Notes: generated by a model not told the origin, from the letters alone. A stretch of DNA of 64,000 nucleotides from Parapristionchus giblindavisi (GCA_943737045.1 CALSFV010000015.1:494501-558500), one strand, 5' to 3'; shown: positions 10,401 to 23,030, counted from the first letter of the stretch. Program-made: numbers and translations.

Positions 10401-11736
10401 TGACAAATACAAGCCGATGGAACGATATTTCTATTACAAGATCATTCAAAAGTATTGTATACCTTCGAACATCCAGAAGAAGGGAGTCATCGCTCCGATA
10501 TCGAGAGCGTGCGTTGTGATGCCCATGATGTGATTCTGGATACGAGTCAATTCACCGAACAGAGCTGAAATGAAACCACCAATTATTATATTTCTCTCCT
10601 TTTAAAGCTATTATTAACATTGTGAACAGAAACAGCGGGGCCTTAGCTAATTTCATATTGCATGCTATATAATATAAATAGAGTGCATTTGCGTGTTTTT
10701 CATAACATAATCCACATTTAGTGTAAACTACTATATCAACACTTGCGTAGTCATGATCAAGAATACAATATCAATGCATCATATTTATATTTTTTTAAAT
10801 ATTTTATTTATATTTTGCTTATAAACCTACTTCGGATGTACTTGGCTCTCGGCGGAATATCGATACCGAGAAGCTTCTCAACAGTGAGTGACCATGCTTG
10901 CTCATTGCACATCATTGATACGTAGTCGAGACGATCAAGATATGGAAGATTCTATAACGCGATTATTGTTTTATTTGAGTGGTCTCATCGAATCTTCGTC
11001 ATTCCTCCCTTTTTATTCAATGTGTACATAGAACAATGTCATTTTATCTGGTCTAAGAATCGATAAATTCTTCTTCTCCTTATTATTATTATTATTAATA
11101 TTATAATTATTATTGTATTAACCTGAGTGTACGTCTTGTTCTCCATCAACTTCTCGGTGGCACGATGAAGGAGGCCAATATGAGGAATAGCTTTGATGAT
11201 AACCTAATCAATGCTTCATATTGTCGAGGACGATAAACCAGTAATGGATACCTCTCCTTCGAGTTTGAGTACAAGTCTCAATACTCCGTGAGCAGCGGGA
11301 TGTTGAGGACCAAAGTTGAGGATCATATTCTCCAGCACTTTCTCACTGAAATCATCAAACATATTCAGAGGATGATTCATTTTATTGCATACCGTTTCTT
11401 TCCATCGAAAGTATCACTCATAACTGGTTCACTATTCATTAGTCTCTGTAGTTTGTCCATTCCAATTTGCTTGTCATACTCAGTAGTCGGAGTATTCCAT
11501 AGCTTTCCCAATGTACCCGCAGTCTGAATGACAGATCATTCGTAGTTGGTTGTGCATACGTGTAACCTTGAGTCTGATAACATCATAAGAGTACTCACTT
11601 TGAATTCTCGTTCAAACTTGGCATCGGGATACCAGATCGTGTGCGAACTACGAGAGTCCGTAGCTATAACGCCCGATCGTGATGATGCCAGAAGAGATCG
11701 ACCAGCGGAGTTAACCAGCCGAGACGATAGCGCCAT
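7405..11736 (-). CDS. NDUFS2: NADH dehydrogenase (ubiquinone) Fe-S protein 2, complex I 49-kDa subunit
   Basis: Core subunit of mitochondrial respiratory complex I. With the PSST subunit it forms the quinone-reduction site at the matrix-membrane junction. Exons: 11599-11736, 11393-11523, 11252-11345, 11123-11203, 10831-10951, 10463-10564, 9825-9948, 9286-9371, 9126-9238, 9025-9071, 8493-8622, 8393-8446, 7862-7953, 7405-7534. They join in frame to 480 residues, close to the family's 460-480. Residues 1-33 ([10 protein letters not shown] start, Ser/Arg-rich) look like a mitochondrial targeting peptide. [10 protein letters not shown] (101-110), [10 protein letters not shown] (153-162, with the quinone-cavity tyrosine), [12 protein letters not shown] and the terminal DIVFGEVDR are diagnostic. 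I start at the ATG at 11736 because a splice acceptor (TTGTCAG) lies 2 bases upstream, consistent with a spliced leader or a 5'UTR intron. Intron 11 is 46 bp. Intron 6 carries a MITE. Confidence 0.95.
8737..8845. repeat. small palindromic element, CTCTCCGCTCTGG type (copy 2)
   Basis: Mirror copy of the unit at 1862-1962, in the intron between exons 10 and 11 of NDUFS2. It was present before the palindrome formed, because it sits at the equivalent place in both arms. Confidence 0.6.
9655..9792. mobile_element. fold-back MITE, 'gatgtacaagaata' type
   Basis: The ends 'attaataatattaatagatg' and the complement near 9775-9792 form an inverted repeat around a centre that includes 'gttaacttattcaatc' and 'aaagtgcatgcatac'. 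It sits in the intron between NDUFS2 exons 7 and 8. A part-copy in the same family is at 32028-32122. Confidence 0.65.
10178..10383 (+). mobile_element. hAT-type MITE, family A (CATAGGTCGAA), 206 bp
   Basis: Ends are CATAGGTCGAA and TTCGACCTATG. The 8-bp direct repeat ATTTCCTT (10170-10177 and 10384-10391) is a perfect target duplication, as in the hAT superfamily. The interior is a run of about four diverged units of roughly 50 bp built on 'aaaatgcggtcaggttttt'. It lies in NDUFS2 intron 6, and no coding capacity is visible. Confidence 0.9.
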
Positions 11737-11745
11737 CCCTGACAA

Positions 11746-12449
11746 GGAAATAAACTAAGTTATATACTTAAAGTCTACAGAAAACGCAAAAAATAACGTT
11801 TTCAACAGACACGCAAAAATCGTCACTCAACTTTCCATCGATTGCATCAAATTACAAATTTTATGAATTTTCCGTTCGAGACGCATTCACATTTTGATAT
11901 GAGAAGTTTACTGTATCTTTTATTGTAATCAATACTCTATTTGTGTTTTCTCTATTACTTTTTTTTCTGAATTTGTTGCTTTGCTCAAATGTTCCGTGTT
12001 CGCATTATCAATAATGCATCAAACATCGGTTGCTATGGTTCTCACTTCAGACTTCTCTCACACGCATGCATATATCTTTTAATCAAAAACTAGTGCCTGG
12101 TCCATGTTTCTTCTTCCTCCCTCCTCTATCTCTCAATCTATCTCTCCAGGTGCTCATTCCCCTCGTCTATCTCTCCTCCAATTTGTTGTGAGCTCTCCGC
12201 CCTCTTCGTGTAGTATCATCACTCCTGCTTCTTCTATAAACAAATCAGTGTTAGCTCAAGTATTCCGATGTAATCATCCTTCTGCCCCTTTCATGTATCA
12301 TATCCTCCACATAACCCCCCATATATCACATCGATTCTCCTTGGCGACGGACATCTCTGAAAAGACTTATCTACTAGATACATCCCATTCCCGATGTGTT
12401 CGATTGAGGGAATAAATTATCATGATTATTATTATCTTCAGGACCAAAT
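11746..12449. other. intergenic region between divergent genes NDUFS2 and SLC17
   Basis: No exon is recognised. The region holds both upstream flanks. A reading frame at 12104-12415 has serine-rich composition, no family resemblance and no clear splice continuation, so I treat it as chance. Confidence 0.45.
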
Positions 12450-15400
12450 ATGAGATTGATATCGATGAGATTTCGTATTTGTCTCCTTCTTCTCTTTGGA
12501 TTGAGTGCGAGTGTCTGCATGCGATCACATTTCAGTCAGTTTACTCCGTTCTCTATCCTTTAATCCAGATGATATCTATCATATCTCTCTCTCTAATCAA
12601 TGACTCTTGAGGTATGACACTCGTGTGTATGTTGAGAGTACCGAATGTATCTCAATCCGAATCCGCCCTCATCTCCACAAATATCTACTCTTCCAATTGT
12701 CCTCAACAACAAATCGATACAAGTAAAGAAGGGGATGACAGCGAACCTTCTCCTCCTGTCAGTGACTATTTTGACTAGAAACAAGGATGATTAATCCAAT
12801 CATTCTTACACTTGCAATCTTTTCTTCTATCATATTTTCTTTCAATCGTTCTATTCACAGAGATCAATATCATACCATTCGTTCTTCATTATTATTAGTT
12901 CATTACTATACTCATAAAATCATAAGACATGTCTGACTGTCCGTCACACTTTTCATTTTTCTCCCGTTTTTCTCTCATTTTTCTCTCAGCGGTGTGGTTT
13001 TTTCGGTTCATATCTATAAGTGGCTATACAAACTAGAGTACACTCATACCACCATGGTTGTGTTATGTGCGAGAATCGGCACTACTCTAGAACACCGGAC
13101 CAAAACACCGACCAGTCCAAAAGGGAACGAAAAATAAAATAAACACCAAATGAAGAAAAATTTATTTCTAGACTTTTATTCTGGGCTATACTTTTGGACT
13201 CGTCCGGTGTTCTAGAATAGTGCCCGAGAATCAATCGACGAACAAACTAATGCAATTTAATTATATTATATCCAGCTTATTATAGAGTGGTGATCTGGAA
13301 TGGCCTCGCGACCGTACTCCATATCTGTTCACTATCGTACTCGTAGGACAGGTATACTGTAGAAAGATCATCGATCAATAATCGCTCTTACCGTAGTAGT
13401 GTTAAGGTGGCCTCACTGCTTCTCTCAATGCATCTAGCTAATCTAATCTCGCCTAAGAAGATGATGTTATGTAAGGGCACTTATTTATATTATTCTTATT
13501 TTATACTATAACACTCCACATTTAAAGTGCAGATGCGAATAGAACTTGAAATATAAGAATTCAAAATAATCTACCATACCATCTATACTATTTATAGTAA
13601 TCAATAAGTATGTATTCTAGATGCAGTCCTCTCTCAAGTACTCATAACATTCCTATCACCATCAATAGCTCGCATATCATACTGGGCCTTTTTCGTGTCG
13701 AGATTTGCCATTGGATTTGCTGAGGTGAGATTACTGTAACCGATTATTGATTGATGTATGTTCTGTGTGGGGGAGAATACGTGAGGTATATGAAGACTTA
13801 TTAGATGAATAGATGGATAATATGTTTTGATGAACTTTGTGAAACCTTATCAGGAGGCACTACGAATGATAAAACATCACAGTTTATATCTTAAGACGTA
13901 GATAGAATCAGTGAATCTACTTCCCCTTTTCATTACGATTAGAGGAGTTTAAAGGCACACTCCGAGCTAATTTGAAACTCTCCGCTCTGGTAATGCTCTC
14001 TCACTTTCAATGTCGTATACGAGAGATTGTGACCAGAGCGGAAAGTGAAATAAACTCTGTGTGTTGCATGGGGTATGAGAACGCACTACAATTCATGGAT
14101 TCATGTCATAATATCGATCAATATCACTGATCTACAGTATACCCCATCCCCTCATTCAGGGTCTCGTCTTCTCTCCGGTCTCTGCAATCGCTACACGATG
14201 GTTCCCACCAAATGAACGAGCTTCAATGGTTGCCCTGTACACTTCTTCATTCCAGGTATACTGTAGCCTTATGCACTACAGTAATCCATTATTGATTTTT
14301 TTTTCAGATAGCTTTTGGAATCGCTCCCTTCCTCGTCTCTATTGTGTGTTCGTCGCGCTCAATCTTTGGTGGATGGCCTCCGGCATTCTATCTATTCGGT
14401 AATAAATCAATCAATAATGAATGAAAGATCAAAGATCAATCTCAGGTCTACTCGGTCTATTGTGGTCAATTGAATGGTTGAGAGTAGGATCGGATGATCC
14501 ATCATCAAATAAATATATTAGTGAGAAGGAAGTGGTTATGCTGGAGCAGTTTATGTCACCCAGACACAAACATGTAAGTGTACAGATTATACATAATCAG
14601 ACATTTTGAGACAACAAACCCTAAGAATAACGACATTTTCACGAAAACAGTTAAATGTTAGTCCAATCTTGCGGGAGGGTACCAAAACTTTTTTGCGGCT
14701 GAGTCTATTCCACGGGATAACCAGGGACCATCACAGCATTCTATCTATTATTGCGCCCATTAAATCACGATATATGGAATAGTAGTAATCATAGTAGCAA
14801 TCTTTTCTGTCACATCCAATGTATCTATCGATAAAATAAGATGAATGATTGGTATACGGTACATTCAATCTGAATTTCAGAGCAATCTTCGCCCTCCTTA
14901 TGCGAAGATGTTCACATCTCCCGTCATGTTCGCCCATATCATATCCATGGTATGTCCGATCCGTCCATGATAATGATATATTGATTTATTGATTGATTGA
15001 TCCATGATAAAGTAATACTATGATCTATTTTATCAGATGGCCTTCTACTTCACCCTCGGTCTTGTCTCATCATTTCTTCCTCTTTATTTCCAAGAGAGAC
15101 TACAGCTCTCCATCAAGAAGGTATAGTATATCGATTACCTCTAACTTGATCTTTGATCTTTACTCTCCTATCTCTAGAATGGCCTGTTCACGATGATTCC
15201 ATTCATCGCTATGATCGGAATGAAGAATGGTATAGCATTCGGCATGGATGCTGTCAAGAGACGAGGACATCTAGGACATACCGTAGCTGCTAAGATCAAT
15301 CAGACCACAGGTATACGGTAGAGTCGATGGCTGATCTTTGATCTTTCTCTATGTCAGGTTGCATTGGATCTTCTATATCTCTAGCTGTTCTTCTTTACTT

Positions 15401-16416
15401 TACTGATTGTACTACTCCTGGTCTCGCTCTCATCGCAATGACTTGTTGTTGTAAGTTTCAGACCTATTATTAATATTTTACTAAGTCTACATTGCAACAG
15501 TACCATACGTATACATTTGTCGCACGAAATTAAAATCGGGTGGGACATTGCCAAGTTGAGGGACTCCCTTTCTTTCATTATTGAGTGAATTTTGGCTAAA
15601 TGGGATTGGTCGGGTGCCAAAACCGAAAACAGAGAAGGTTTTGTCGCTAGTGGGGACCATGCCGCCCACGTATCTACAGTAATAACGATAAATGTAATTG
15701 ATACCGTAATCTTTACCCTACTTTCAGGCGCATTTCATTCTTGTTGTGCCATAGGCTTCTACGCGTCTATGTTGCACATATGTCCTCCTCTCACTGGTAT
15801 GTACAGTGTACTGTCTCTCTCGTATACGGTAGATCATCAACGATGATTATCGATTGATTCATATCTCAGGAGTGATCGCATCGATCGTTACGTGTGCAGG
15901 AGTTATCGCGTCGGGAGCCAGTACAGCGCTAATGGGAATTTATGCAGTGAGTATACTGTAGTCTAACAGTAGTATCGATTGATCTTGAACGATGAAGCCT
16001 ACAGTAGATCGTTAATTATTGATCTATTTTAAGGAATCTCCGAATAAGTACGAGCATATCTTCGGTTTGTGTATTCTTCTTAATGTTCTCGCGGGTATCA
16101 TCTATCTCATATGGGGAACTGGTAAGATTTAGCCACTAATCAATATCATCTTTTACATTTGCATATTATATTTCACTAACGTATGAGCTCTATTCGTCTA
16201 TACCACGAAAAGTTTCTATGCTACCAATCAATAATTTTAAATTCTATTCCTATTTAAGCCGAAGTTCAACCCTGGGTGCCAACCCGTCATACCACTGGTA
16301 ACAATGAGACGATTATTACGGTAACGCTAAATGGAAACGGTGAAGAAGGAGGATCGATAAAGGCAATTGATGCTAGTGATGACGAAGATGAAGATATACC
16401 AATTCCTATTGAATAA
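12450..16416 (+). CDS. SLC17-family organic anion / phosphate transporter (MFS)
   Basis: A membrane transporter of the SLC17 branch of the major facilitator superfamily (vesicular glutamate/nucleotide, sialin and Na-phosphate transporter group). The substrate cannot be inferred. Exons: 12450-12534, 12612-12757, 13286-13351, 13407-13470, 13621-13724, 14160-14255, 14308-14398, 14446-14573, 14881-14949, 15037-15120, 15178-15310, 15358-15450, 15728-15796, 15870-15946, 16034-16121, 16259-16416. These join to 516 residues with a stop. The first helix (RICLLLLFGLSASVCMRSHF) is followed by an extracellular loop with an NVS glycosylation site. Then come ARISYWAFFVSRFAIGFAE (near 135-153), the MFS-like WFPPNER block (169-175), a second bundle with NGLFTMIPF, and an acidic cytoplasmic tail (DASDDEDED). 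The ATG at 12450 follows an acceptor (ATCTTCAG) by 7 bases. Exons 2-4 rest on frame and splice fit and are less certain. Exon 3 is preceded by a MITE. Confidence 0.88.
13078..13224. mobile_element. 147-bp MITE with 8-bp target duplication
   Basis: The inverted ends GGCACTACTCTAGAACACCGG and its complement (one mismatch) enclose a second inner inverted pair (GTCCAAAAG and CTTTTGGAC). CGAGAATC is repeated exactly on both sides (13070-13077 and 13225-13232). An 8-bp duplication fits hAT- or P-like transposases. The element is in an SLC17 intron. Confidence 0.85.
13955..14060. repeat. small palindromic element, CTCTCCGCTCTGG type (copy 3)
   Basis: Independent third copy of the unit seen at 1862 and 8737, with inverted ends around 'actctccgctctggt' and 'accagagcggaaagt'. 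It lies inside the SLC17 intron at 13725-14159. Its outer ends begin with CACAC and end with GTGTG. Confidence 0.6.
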
Positions 16417-19410
16417 CTTACATAATCAATAGCACTATCCAAATACTAATTTTGACCCTAATTTGTTTCACCCGACTAATCAATCAATAGGTTACTAATG
16501 TAAGTTTTATTCCACTCCCCACCCCCTAAGTATACGGTAACTCTAGGAACTGGAATACGCGTTAAAGGAAGTATGCCAATTTAGACAAGGGATTTTTCTT
16601 ATGCTCATGATGATAAGTAACATCGAATAAATCAACTTTTAAAAACTCAAAAAAAATATACAACTATAAATAAAATTTTAAAAAGTACGGTATGAATTTC
16701 TGGGTACGATATACTACGGGGAAATTCCATCCTATGGGTAAAAATTTTTCTACGGGACACGGCGCGAATTCAACGCACTCAGCGCACCACGCGATTTTCT
16801 TTCCATTTTCTCCTCATTTTTTAACGTTTATATCGTGTTTTGTTGCTTTACTCTTATTTATATTGTATGAATGTCTTTCCTTATCGTCTTGTCTTGTATC
16901 CTTGCCCCTTAGGTGCGCGTATTCTGCATAGTAAGCGTGTGTAATTTCATATTTACCTTGATTTGTGCGCAAATTTACAATTTTTTTTGCAATAGTTAAA
17001 TGATATGCAACTAACAATAAACATGAGCAGTAGATTATCCTTTGACCCCTTTTTCATCCTATTTCGCGAAAGATTTCTTTTTTCTTAATCGGTAAGCTGG
17101 TTCAACAGGTGATTCCTTTTCTACTTCCATTCTTTCTTCGTCGCCCTTCTCCTCCTCATCATCCTCTTCTTCCTCCTCCTCCTCGTTCCCCTCCTCTTCT
17201 CCCCCACCCCTCCTCCTCCTCCTACTCGAGTAGAACGTTTTTGTTTCGAGGAAAACTAATCTAGGTATCACGTTCTTCTCGGTTTCTTCACTATATAGTA
17301 CTTTCCACTCTCCTTTAAATGTGATCCGGTTGTCACCTTTATAACCTCGAATTATCACGCCGTGAAACTTGAATATCAGCCGTCAGAATTGTTATCATAG
17401 TTCAGAAATGGAGTAATACAATGTACACAATTCTGACGCCTGACATTCAATTATCACGGCGTAACATTCGAGGGTATACAGGGGTTATTTGGCTAACAAC
17501 TCTATGAACGGAATAACTATTTGTAAAACAATAATTAATGCTTTGTATTTGGAGTTACCCACTCTGATTCTTCTTTCTCTCTATCTCAGAATATAAAATG
17601 TCCATGTGCGAACTTATATGTGACGCTCTCGTATATTGCCTACATATTCTATATTCATTCACCCTTCTTCCAATAGTTTGATGTATTTCTATCATTTGTG
17701 TCTGATAAATATATGGGTTGAGATACTATCAGATTCAGGTAGATTCATATGCGAAGGTGGTTCGATTCCCATGGAGAGGGAGGACAACAACGACGACGTC
17801 GCTCGACGCTGATTGGACAACAAAGAGGGACTGTCCGCGAGTTGTTTTTTTATTGATTTTTCGTTTTTTTTGTATGATAAAAATATATATTGTAACATCG
17901 TTATTATCTCATACACGGGATCTGGCGTATAGGGGATGTGGGTGGAGTGTTATCAAGAGCAGGAGGAAAGAGGGCAGAGATGATCTTGTTGTGTCCGGTG
18001 AGATCCTCGTTGAGGTCGATTCTGATATAATTCCAATGATTTATTGATTTCTGCTTATCTTTCTTTCTTCTTCTCTTTCATTTTCAGTGTTTATGGTAGT
18101 TGGTGATGATCTCACTGTATTCTTGACACACAATACAAAATCGTCGATCTACTCATTTTGTAGCGGAGAAAATCATATAAGCGAGAAACTTGTGTATAAT
18201 GTGTTTATGCATGTTAGTTTCCACATTATTACTGTACTCGAAATCTCCGAAAAGATCGAAAATTAGAAAAGCAATGGAGAAAAAGAATGCGCCGCAGGCT
18301 GGACGACGAATTATGGTGTAGCGGCAGCACTAGTATGGTGCCGCGCGTGCGGTGCCACCTTACACCACGTACACCACGTTGCCCCGTACACCACCTACAT
18401 CACAATAACTTTGACGATTGATTTTCAATTAATAGATTTTTTAAAATTTTTTTTATTTTCGCCATTAATACCTAAACTGTCAAACAAGTCATATGAACCC
18501 AACTTGTCTAGCGTGGCATACTCCCTTTAATATCAATGCTATTCGTATCTCATATTATCTTCGGTTCTACAAATGATCTCTCTCACTCTTTCCCACATTT
18601 CGTATGTTTTAACGTTGTTGTCTAGCCTATAAGTATCCATTCGATTAGATTACGAAATCGATCGTAGAGATTTATGTATAACATAATAGATTAAAGTAAT
18701 TAACATTTATTACTCTGTGCACGTTATGCTTACAATTTTGAACGTAAACCAAAACAATATATCTAGAGTGAAAAGGGAAATATGGAAAGCGCCGATATCT
18801 CAGTACATACAAATGCATACAAAGAAAGAAGAAGAAGAAGAAGTAATGAGAATATCCCCGTGATGAGTAATCATTCATTCATGAACATATGATAGTTGAG
18901 TGTATTATTGGCAATCGAGAACCGAATGAGGGATACTGTAGAATGCTAATGGTACGGGTAGAATGAGAAGACTTAGAATGATCTACAGGTAATCAATAAA
19001 TCAATGGATAGAGCAACCCACAATGGATATCAAAGTACGGTGAGTGAGAATAGACAATACATGTATGGTTCTCCATATTATTACATAATATACAATATCG
19101 TAATACGATCGAGAGAAGAGTACAAAGTGTGCCATGGCAGCGTGACAGTGATATCAATAAATTGATAAATCGATAATAGTAATCGATAAATTGCCAATGC
19201 TAAATAGCGCAATTCCGCCTATCAGTTTGTTCAATTGGCAGTCGGTAAATATATATGAGATGATATCAAAGTGTATAAAATGAAAAGGAACTAGGCAATT
19301 ATACTACGTACAAAACTATCGAACAAAATATACAGTAATTCGGTGGAGGGGAGTGACAGTGACACAGGACCGGGAATTAATCCGGATCCGTCGTTTAGCA
19401 TCAATCAGTA
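16417..19410. other. intergenic region with no supported gene
   Basis: A minus-strand reading frame at 17059-17358 gives 99 residues with an Arg run, a Glu/Asp-rich middle and a basic end (RLRKKKSFAK). Most of it is translated CTC/TTC repeat, so I do not call it. An inverted repeat lies at 17338-17486. Elsewhere I see AT-rich sequence and short simple repeats only. Confidence 0.5.
17338..17486. repeat. inverted repeat around 'attatcacgccgtga'
   Basis: The left half (cctcgaattatcacgccgtg ... gccgtcagaattgt) is mirrored by the right half (acaattctgacgcctgacat ... cggcgtaacattcgaggg) with several mismatches and a 35-bp spacer. The size and symmetry suggest a degenerate MITE. Confidence 0.6.
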
Positions 19411-20744
19411 CTAACGTAGATTGGCCGGTTGCAGTATGAGGACGGAACAGACACCAAGGATGAACGCAGCCACTACGCGTTGAGTCTCTGTGATGTGAAG
19501 AACACGAGGGAGCAGTGATTGAGATGTATCGACCTGTAATCGATATCCATTTCACATATCAAAGATCAAAGATCAACTGATCAGAGATCAAAAACTAATG
19601 AGATAACTTACGGTTTCTCTGACGATCGGCAGGCACAATGCTATCAGACATAGCATAGAGATGATACAAATCACAGACATACTCACTGCTGGTGGTGGAG
19701 GATGGGGTACCTGATAAAGAGAATACGGTAATCAGGGTAATCGATACGGTAATCGATACGGTAATCGATACAGTAATCTCGAGTAGATCACTTACTTCAT
19801 GTTGATCTCTAGCTCGTATATTGGTTCTATTATCAGCTCTAGCTCCATTGACACTATGAAATACTCCATCTCTTCTATCTCCTCTATACTCTTCATCTGG
19901 TTGGGGAGTAGCTACAGCCACTGCACGCAATGGAACAACTCGTTGTCCGAGTAACTGAATACATCATAAATCAATAAATCAATGGAATATCGATTGATGG
20001 ACATACCTCACTCTGACCAATTCGTCTAATCTCCACTTTCAGACGATGTTGCATGAATGGCTCGAGTGTTGGCAGGCCTCGAACCGCACTAAAACAATAT
20101 ACCATAATCAATGAAATATTGATTGAATTTAAATAAAAATCAATATATGATAATGAACATACATCTCCATGACTTTCTTCGACCCGATGACTCCATTGGA
20201 TGATGTGAGAGAGTAGTGTTCAGGCGACGTGCAGAGTACTGTAATCAGACGATTTATCGATTGATTCAACAATGATTACGGTAGTCCGATTGATCGATAA
20301 ACACTCACTTCTATAGGAGAATGCGTAGTCGTAGGGATTGTAGATACTGAGTACCTGAAGAAAGTCTTTTATTCCTTACAATCAATCAATAAAATGTGAA
20401 AATTGGCAGTATAATCAAACAATCAATAGCTCACCTTCCTTGCGTCAGGAGAATCACCGGCGACGACAAACTCAATCTCCGTAGGCGTCAGGAACACCGG
20501 GATCTACAGTATGCCAGCATTATTGATCGTTACAACTACAGTAATCACTGAATGAATGAATGAATAAACATACCAATGTGGCCGGATCAACCGGTACGGA
20601 TGATGACGTGGTAGATGCACTATCATCATTATCGATTGGTCCTCCTCCTCCTAGATGATCATCTCCAGTTGATCTTCTACTACTACCACTTCCTTCTCCT
20701 CTCCGTCCTCCCATCATATTAACGTCATGGGAAGATGATTCACT
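19411..20744 (-). CDS. MOSPD1/3-like motile sperm domain protein
   Basis: Proteins of this group are anchored in the ER membrane and use a cytoplasmic MSP domain to bind FFAT-type motifs in partner proteins. Exons: 20574-20744, 20435-20503, 20309-20354, 20163-20238, 20007-20088, 19796-19954, 19612-19710, 19411-19533. They join to 274 residues with continuous phase. Residues 1-57 are a Ser/Gly-rich, disordered-looking leader. The MSP domain runs about 58-150 (IPVFLTPTEIEF, then VLSIYNPYDYAFSYR, the classic 'L.NP....FKV' strand). The first membrane helix lies near 210-230 (SVICIISMLCLIALCLPIV). A short loop with LLPRVLHITETQRVV precedes the second helix (AAFILGVCSVLIL). The helix-loop-helix tail matches human MOSPD1 in order. 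The start is open: there is an ATG at 20717, but the exon's acceptor at 20745 implies an upstream exon. Confidence 0.85.
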
Positions 20745-20992
20745 CTGTAATCAATAATACATTTATCGCTAATCTCATCACTCTTATCATTTAAATCATC
20801 AATCAATCAATATTTCGAAATGGCATGAGCCAGACGGTGCCAGTCAACAGCAATAAAAGGATATCAAAGAGAGAGAGAGAGTAGACATTAGTCAGCAAAT
20901 ATATATATATATATATATTAATCATCTGCTATTCTATTATAATTGAGTGCCTAAACATGGTCATTAGTCGTTCGTTCATCTCTCTCTCCCTC

Positions 20993-21025
<33 letters not shown>

Positions 21026-22336
21026 CCTCTCTAATGAGCCCTCTCAACGGTTTGAGGATTAGGATGGAGGATGGATGGCATATATGCATATATAGTGGTA
21101 GTTGAAGACTGTTCATATGTAACAGAACCACGAGGAGTAATGGAGTGAACAAGACACAAGTATAAAGTAAAGTATAGTTGAGACAATAATCTATGCTTCT
21201 TCATCATCATCTTCTCCCTTCTTCTCTCATCGATCGTTCCTTCTTTCTTTTCCCCATCAACAATCCATTCCCTTTCGCTATACACATATTAAGGGCCGAA
21301 ACATCGAACCGAGTCTATCGTTCGTATACTCACCAAACCTATTCTCTTATATATCTATTCACTGTCATAAACCAATTCTTCTTTATTATTTCACTAATAT
21401 TACAGTACCCATCGACTTTCCCATACTTGATTCCTTCCCTCCCTCTATAGTACATACATACAATTATCATTCGTGTACTCACATTACAACGTGTACTCTA
21501 CTCCATATTGTTCCCCCTTCTCAATTATCCAATCAGTCAATCAATAATCCAATCAGTGATGATGCCCCTCTTGACATTATAATGAAGACAATACAATCAA
21601 TGGAGAAGACTAAGAAGACAATTGAGAAGTCCACACAAATAAGATCCATAATATTTGTGTTGAGATAGATAGAAGGAGACTGGAGTGGTAGAGAAATAGA
21701 GAACAATGAAGAGTGTATGGAGAGATGAGAGAGTATAGAGAAAGAGATGGAGATATAAAGAGAAGGGGCTACCAGCTGACTCTCACTACAAATGGTCAAA
21801 GACTCCGGCATACCATGCGGAGGAGAGAGAGAGAGAGAGGTGGGAAGAGAGATAGAGAGATTGGGGTAGATAGAATATAGAGCATAGTCATTTCATGTAT
21901 AATAAATAGTCGAATAGGAGATGGAATAAAACGATATGGTCGTATCAACCATCTACCACTATCACCCCATCAATCCCCCTTGATCTTCCCTATCTTACTT
22001 GTTCTTGCTCATTCTTACAGTAAGAATGACGCATCTCTTGTGGTCTTCTGACTGTGAGTGTCAAATGACTATTGAAGAAGAAGAAGAGACAATAGAAAGG
22101 AAGAGATGGATGGATGGATGGATAGACATACATCAGAGAGGAGTTGAAGTAGGATACAAACACAGCCTTTCTACGAAACAAGGAGCGGTCATTGAAAGCT
22201 TGGCAAAATGCCAAAAATACACCATGGTATACTTTAACCATCTGCGTTCTCTCTAGTCGATCTACACTTTTCCCCGTCACACCATGACTGCCCTCGTGTA
22301 CAAAGCCATCGATAGATAAATAACGCCAAGTACTTA

Positions 22337-22769
22337 CAAGGGAACTATCTCAGCTCGCGGAAAGCAAACTGGATGAAAATTTGCATAGACGTAGCTGAAC
22401 GTGTTATAAGATCATTGGTGAAGTCTAAAAATTCTGGCGTGCAATGGCCGAGCCAGAAAATGGATTCAAAGTTTGGTCACATTTGCAGAAACTCCGCCCG
22501 TAAACGATTTTTCGATGCATGTTTTGTTCCCTGAGTAAAGATAACAAGTGGAGTGGTGGTATAGTGGCTAGTATCTTGTGTATCTTAGCGAAAAATCGTT
22601 TACAAGCATAGTTTCTGCACATGTGACCAAACTTGGACCCATTTTCTGGCTCGGCCATTGCACGCCAGAATTTTTAAACTTCACCAATGATCTTATAACA
22701 CGTTCAGCTATGTCTATGCAAATTTTCATCCAGTTTGCTTTCCGCGAGCTGAGATAGTTCCCTTGTTAG
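22337..22769. mobile_element. fold-back element with about 180-bp terminal inverted repeats
   Basis: The left arm begins ACAAGGGAACTATCTCAGCT and the right arm ends with its complement. The two match over roughly 180 bp each around an 80-bp centre, with few mismatches. Possible target duplications flank it (AAGTACTTA on the left, AAGTAGTAA on the right; 7 of 9), which with the long ends would suit a Mutator-like or fold-back element. It is related to 5778-6275. The small reading frame at 22425-22658 is a by-product. Confidence 0.75.
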
Positions 22770-23030
22770 AAGTAGTAACAAAGATGACGGAGGCTCACAA
22801 CAAATCAGCTGACACTCGTATCACCCCCAACCCCCTCATACTACTTCATTCAACTTCCTCTACTCTACTTCTCACATTTGTATCATTGATCTATTGATAT
22901 CGAATGGATAGAGTTCATGGTAAGACCAATTGTCAATGAATGATCGATGTGGAATGATCCTTGATTTCATTCATATCATTCATTCACTCAACACTATTCG
23001 TGAGATCGAACTGTTATTCAATACATTAAT

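Noticed and set aside
17059..17358. 99-residue minus-strand frame with Arg and Glu runs
   Set aside because: Most of it translates a CTC/TTC repeat. It has no splice continuation and no recognisable domain.
17718..17790. tRNA-like 'ggttcgattccc' box
   Set aside because: No matching A-box, anticodon arm or acceptor stem could be paired around it.
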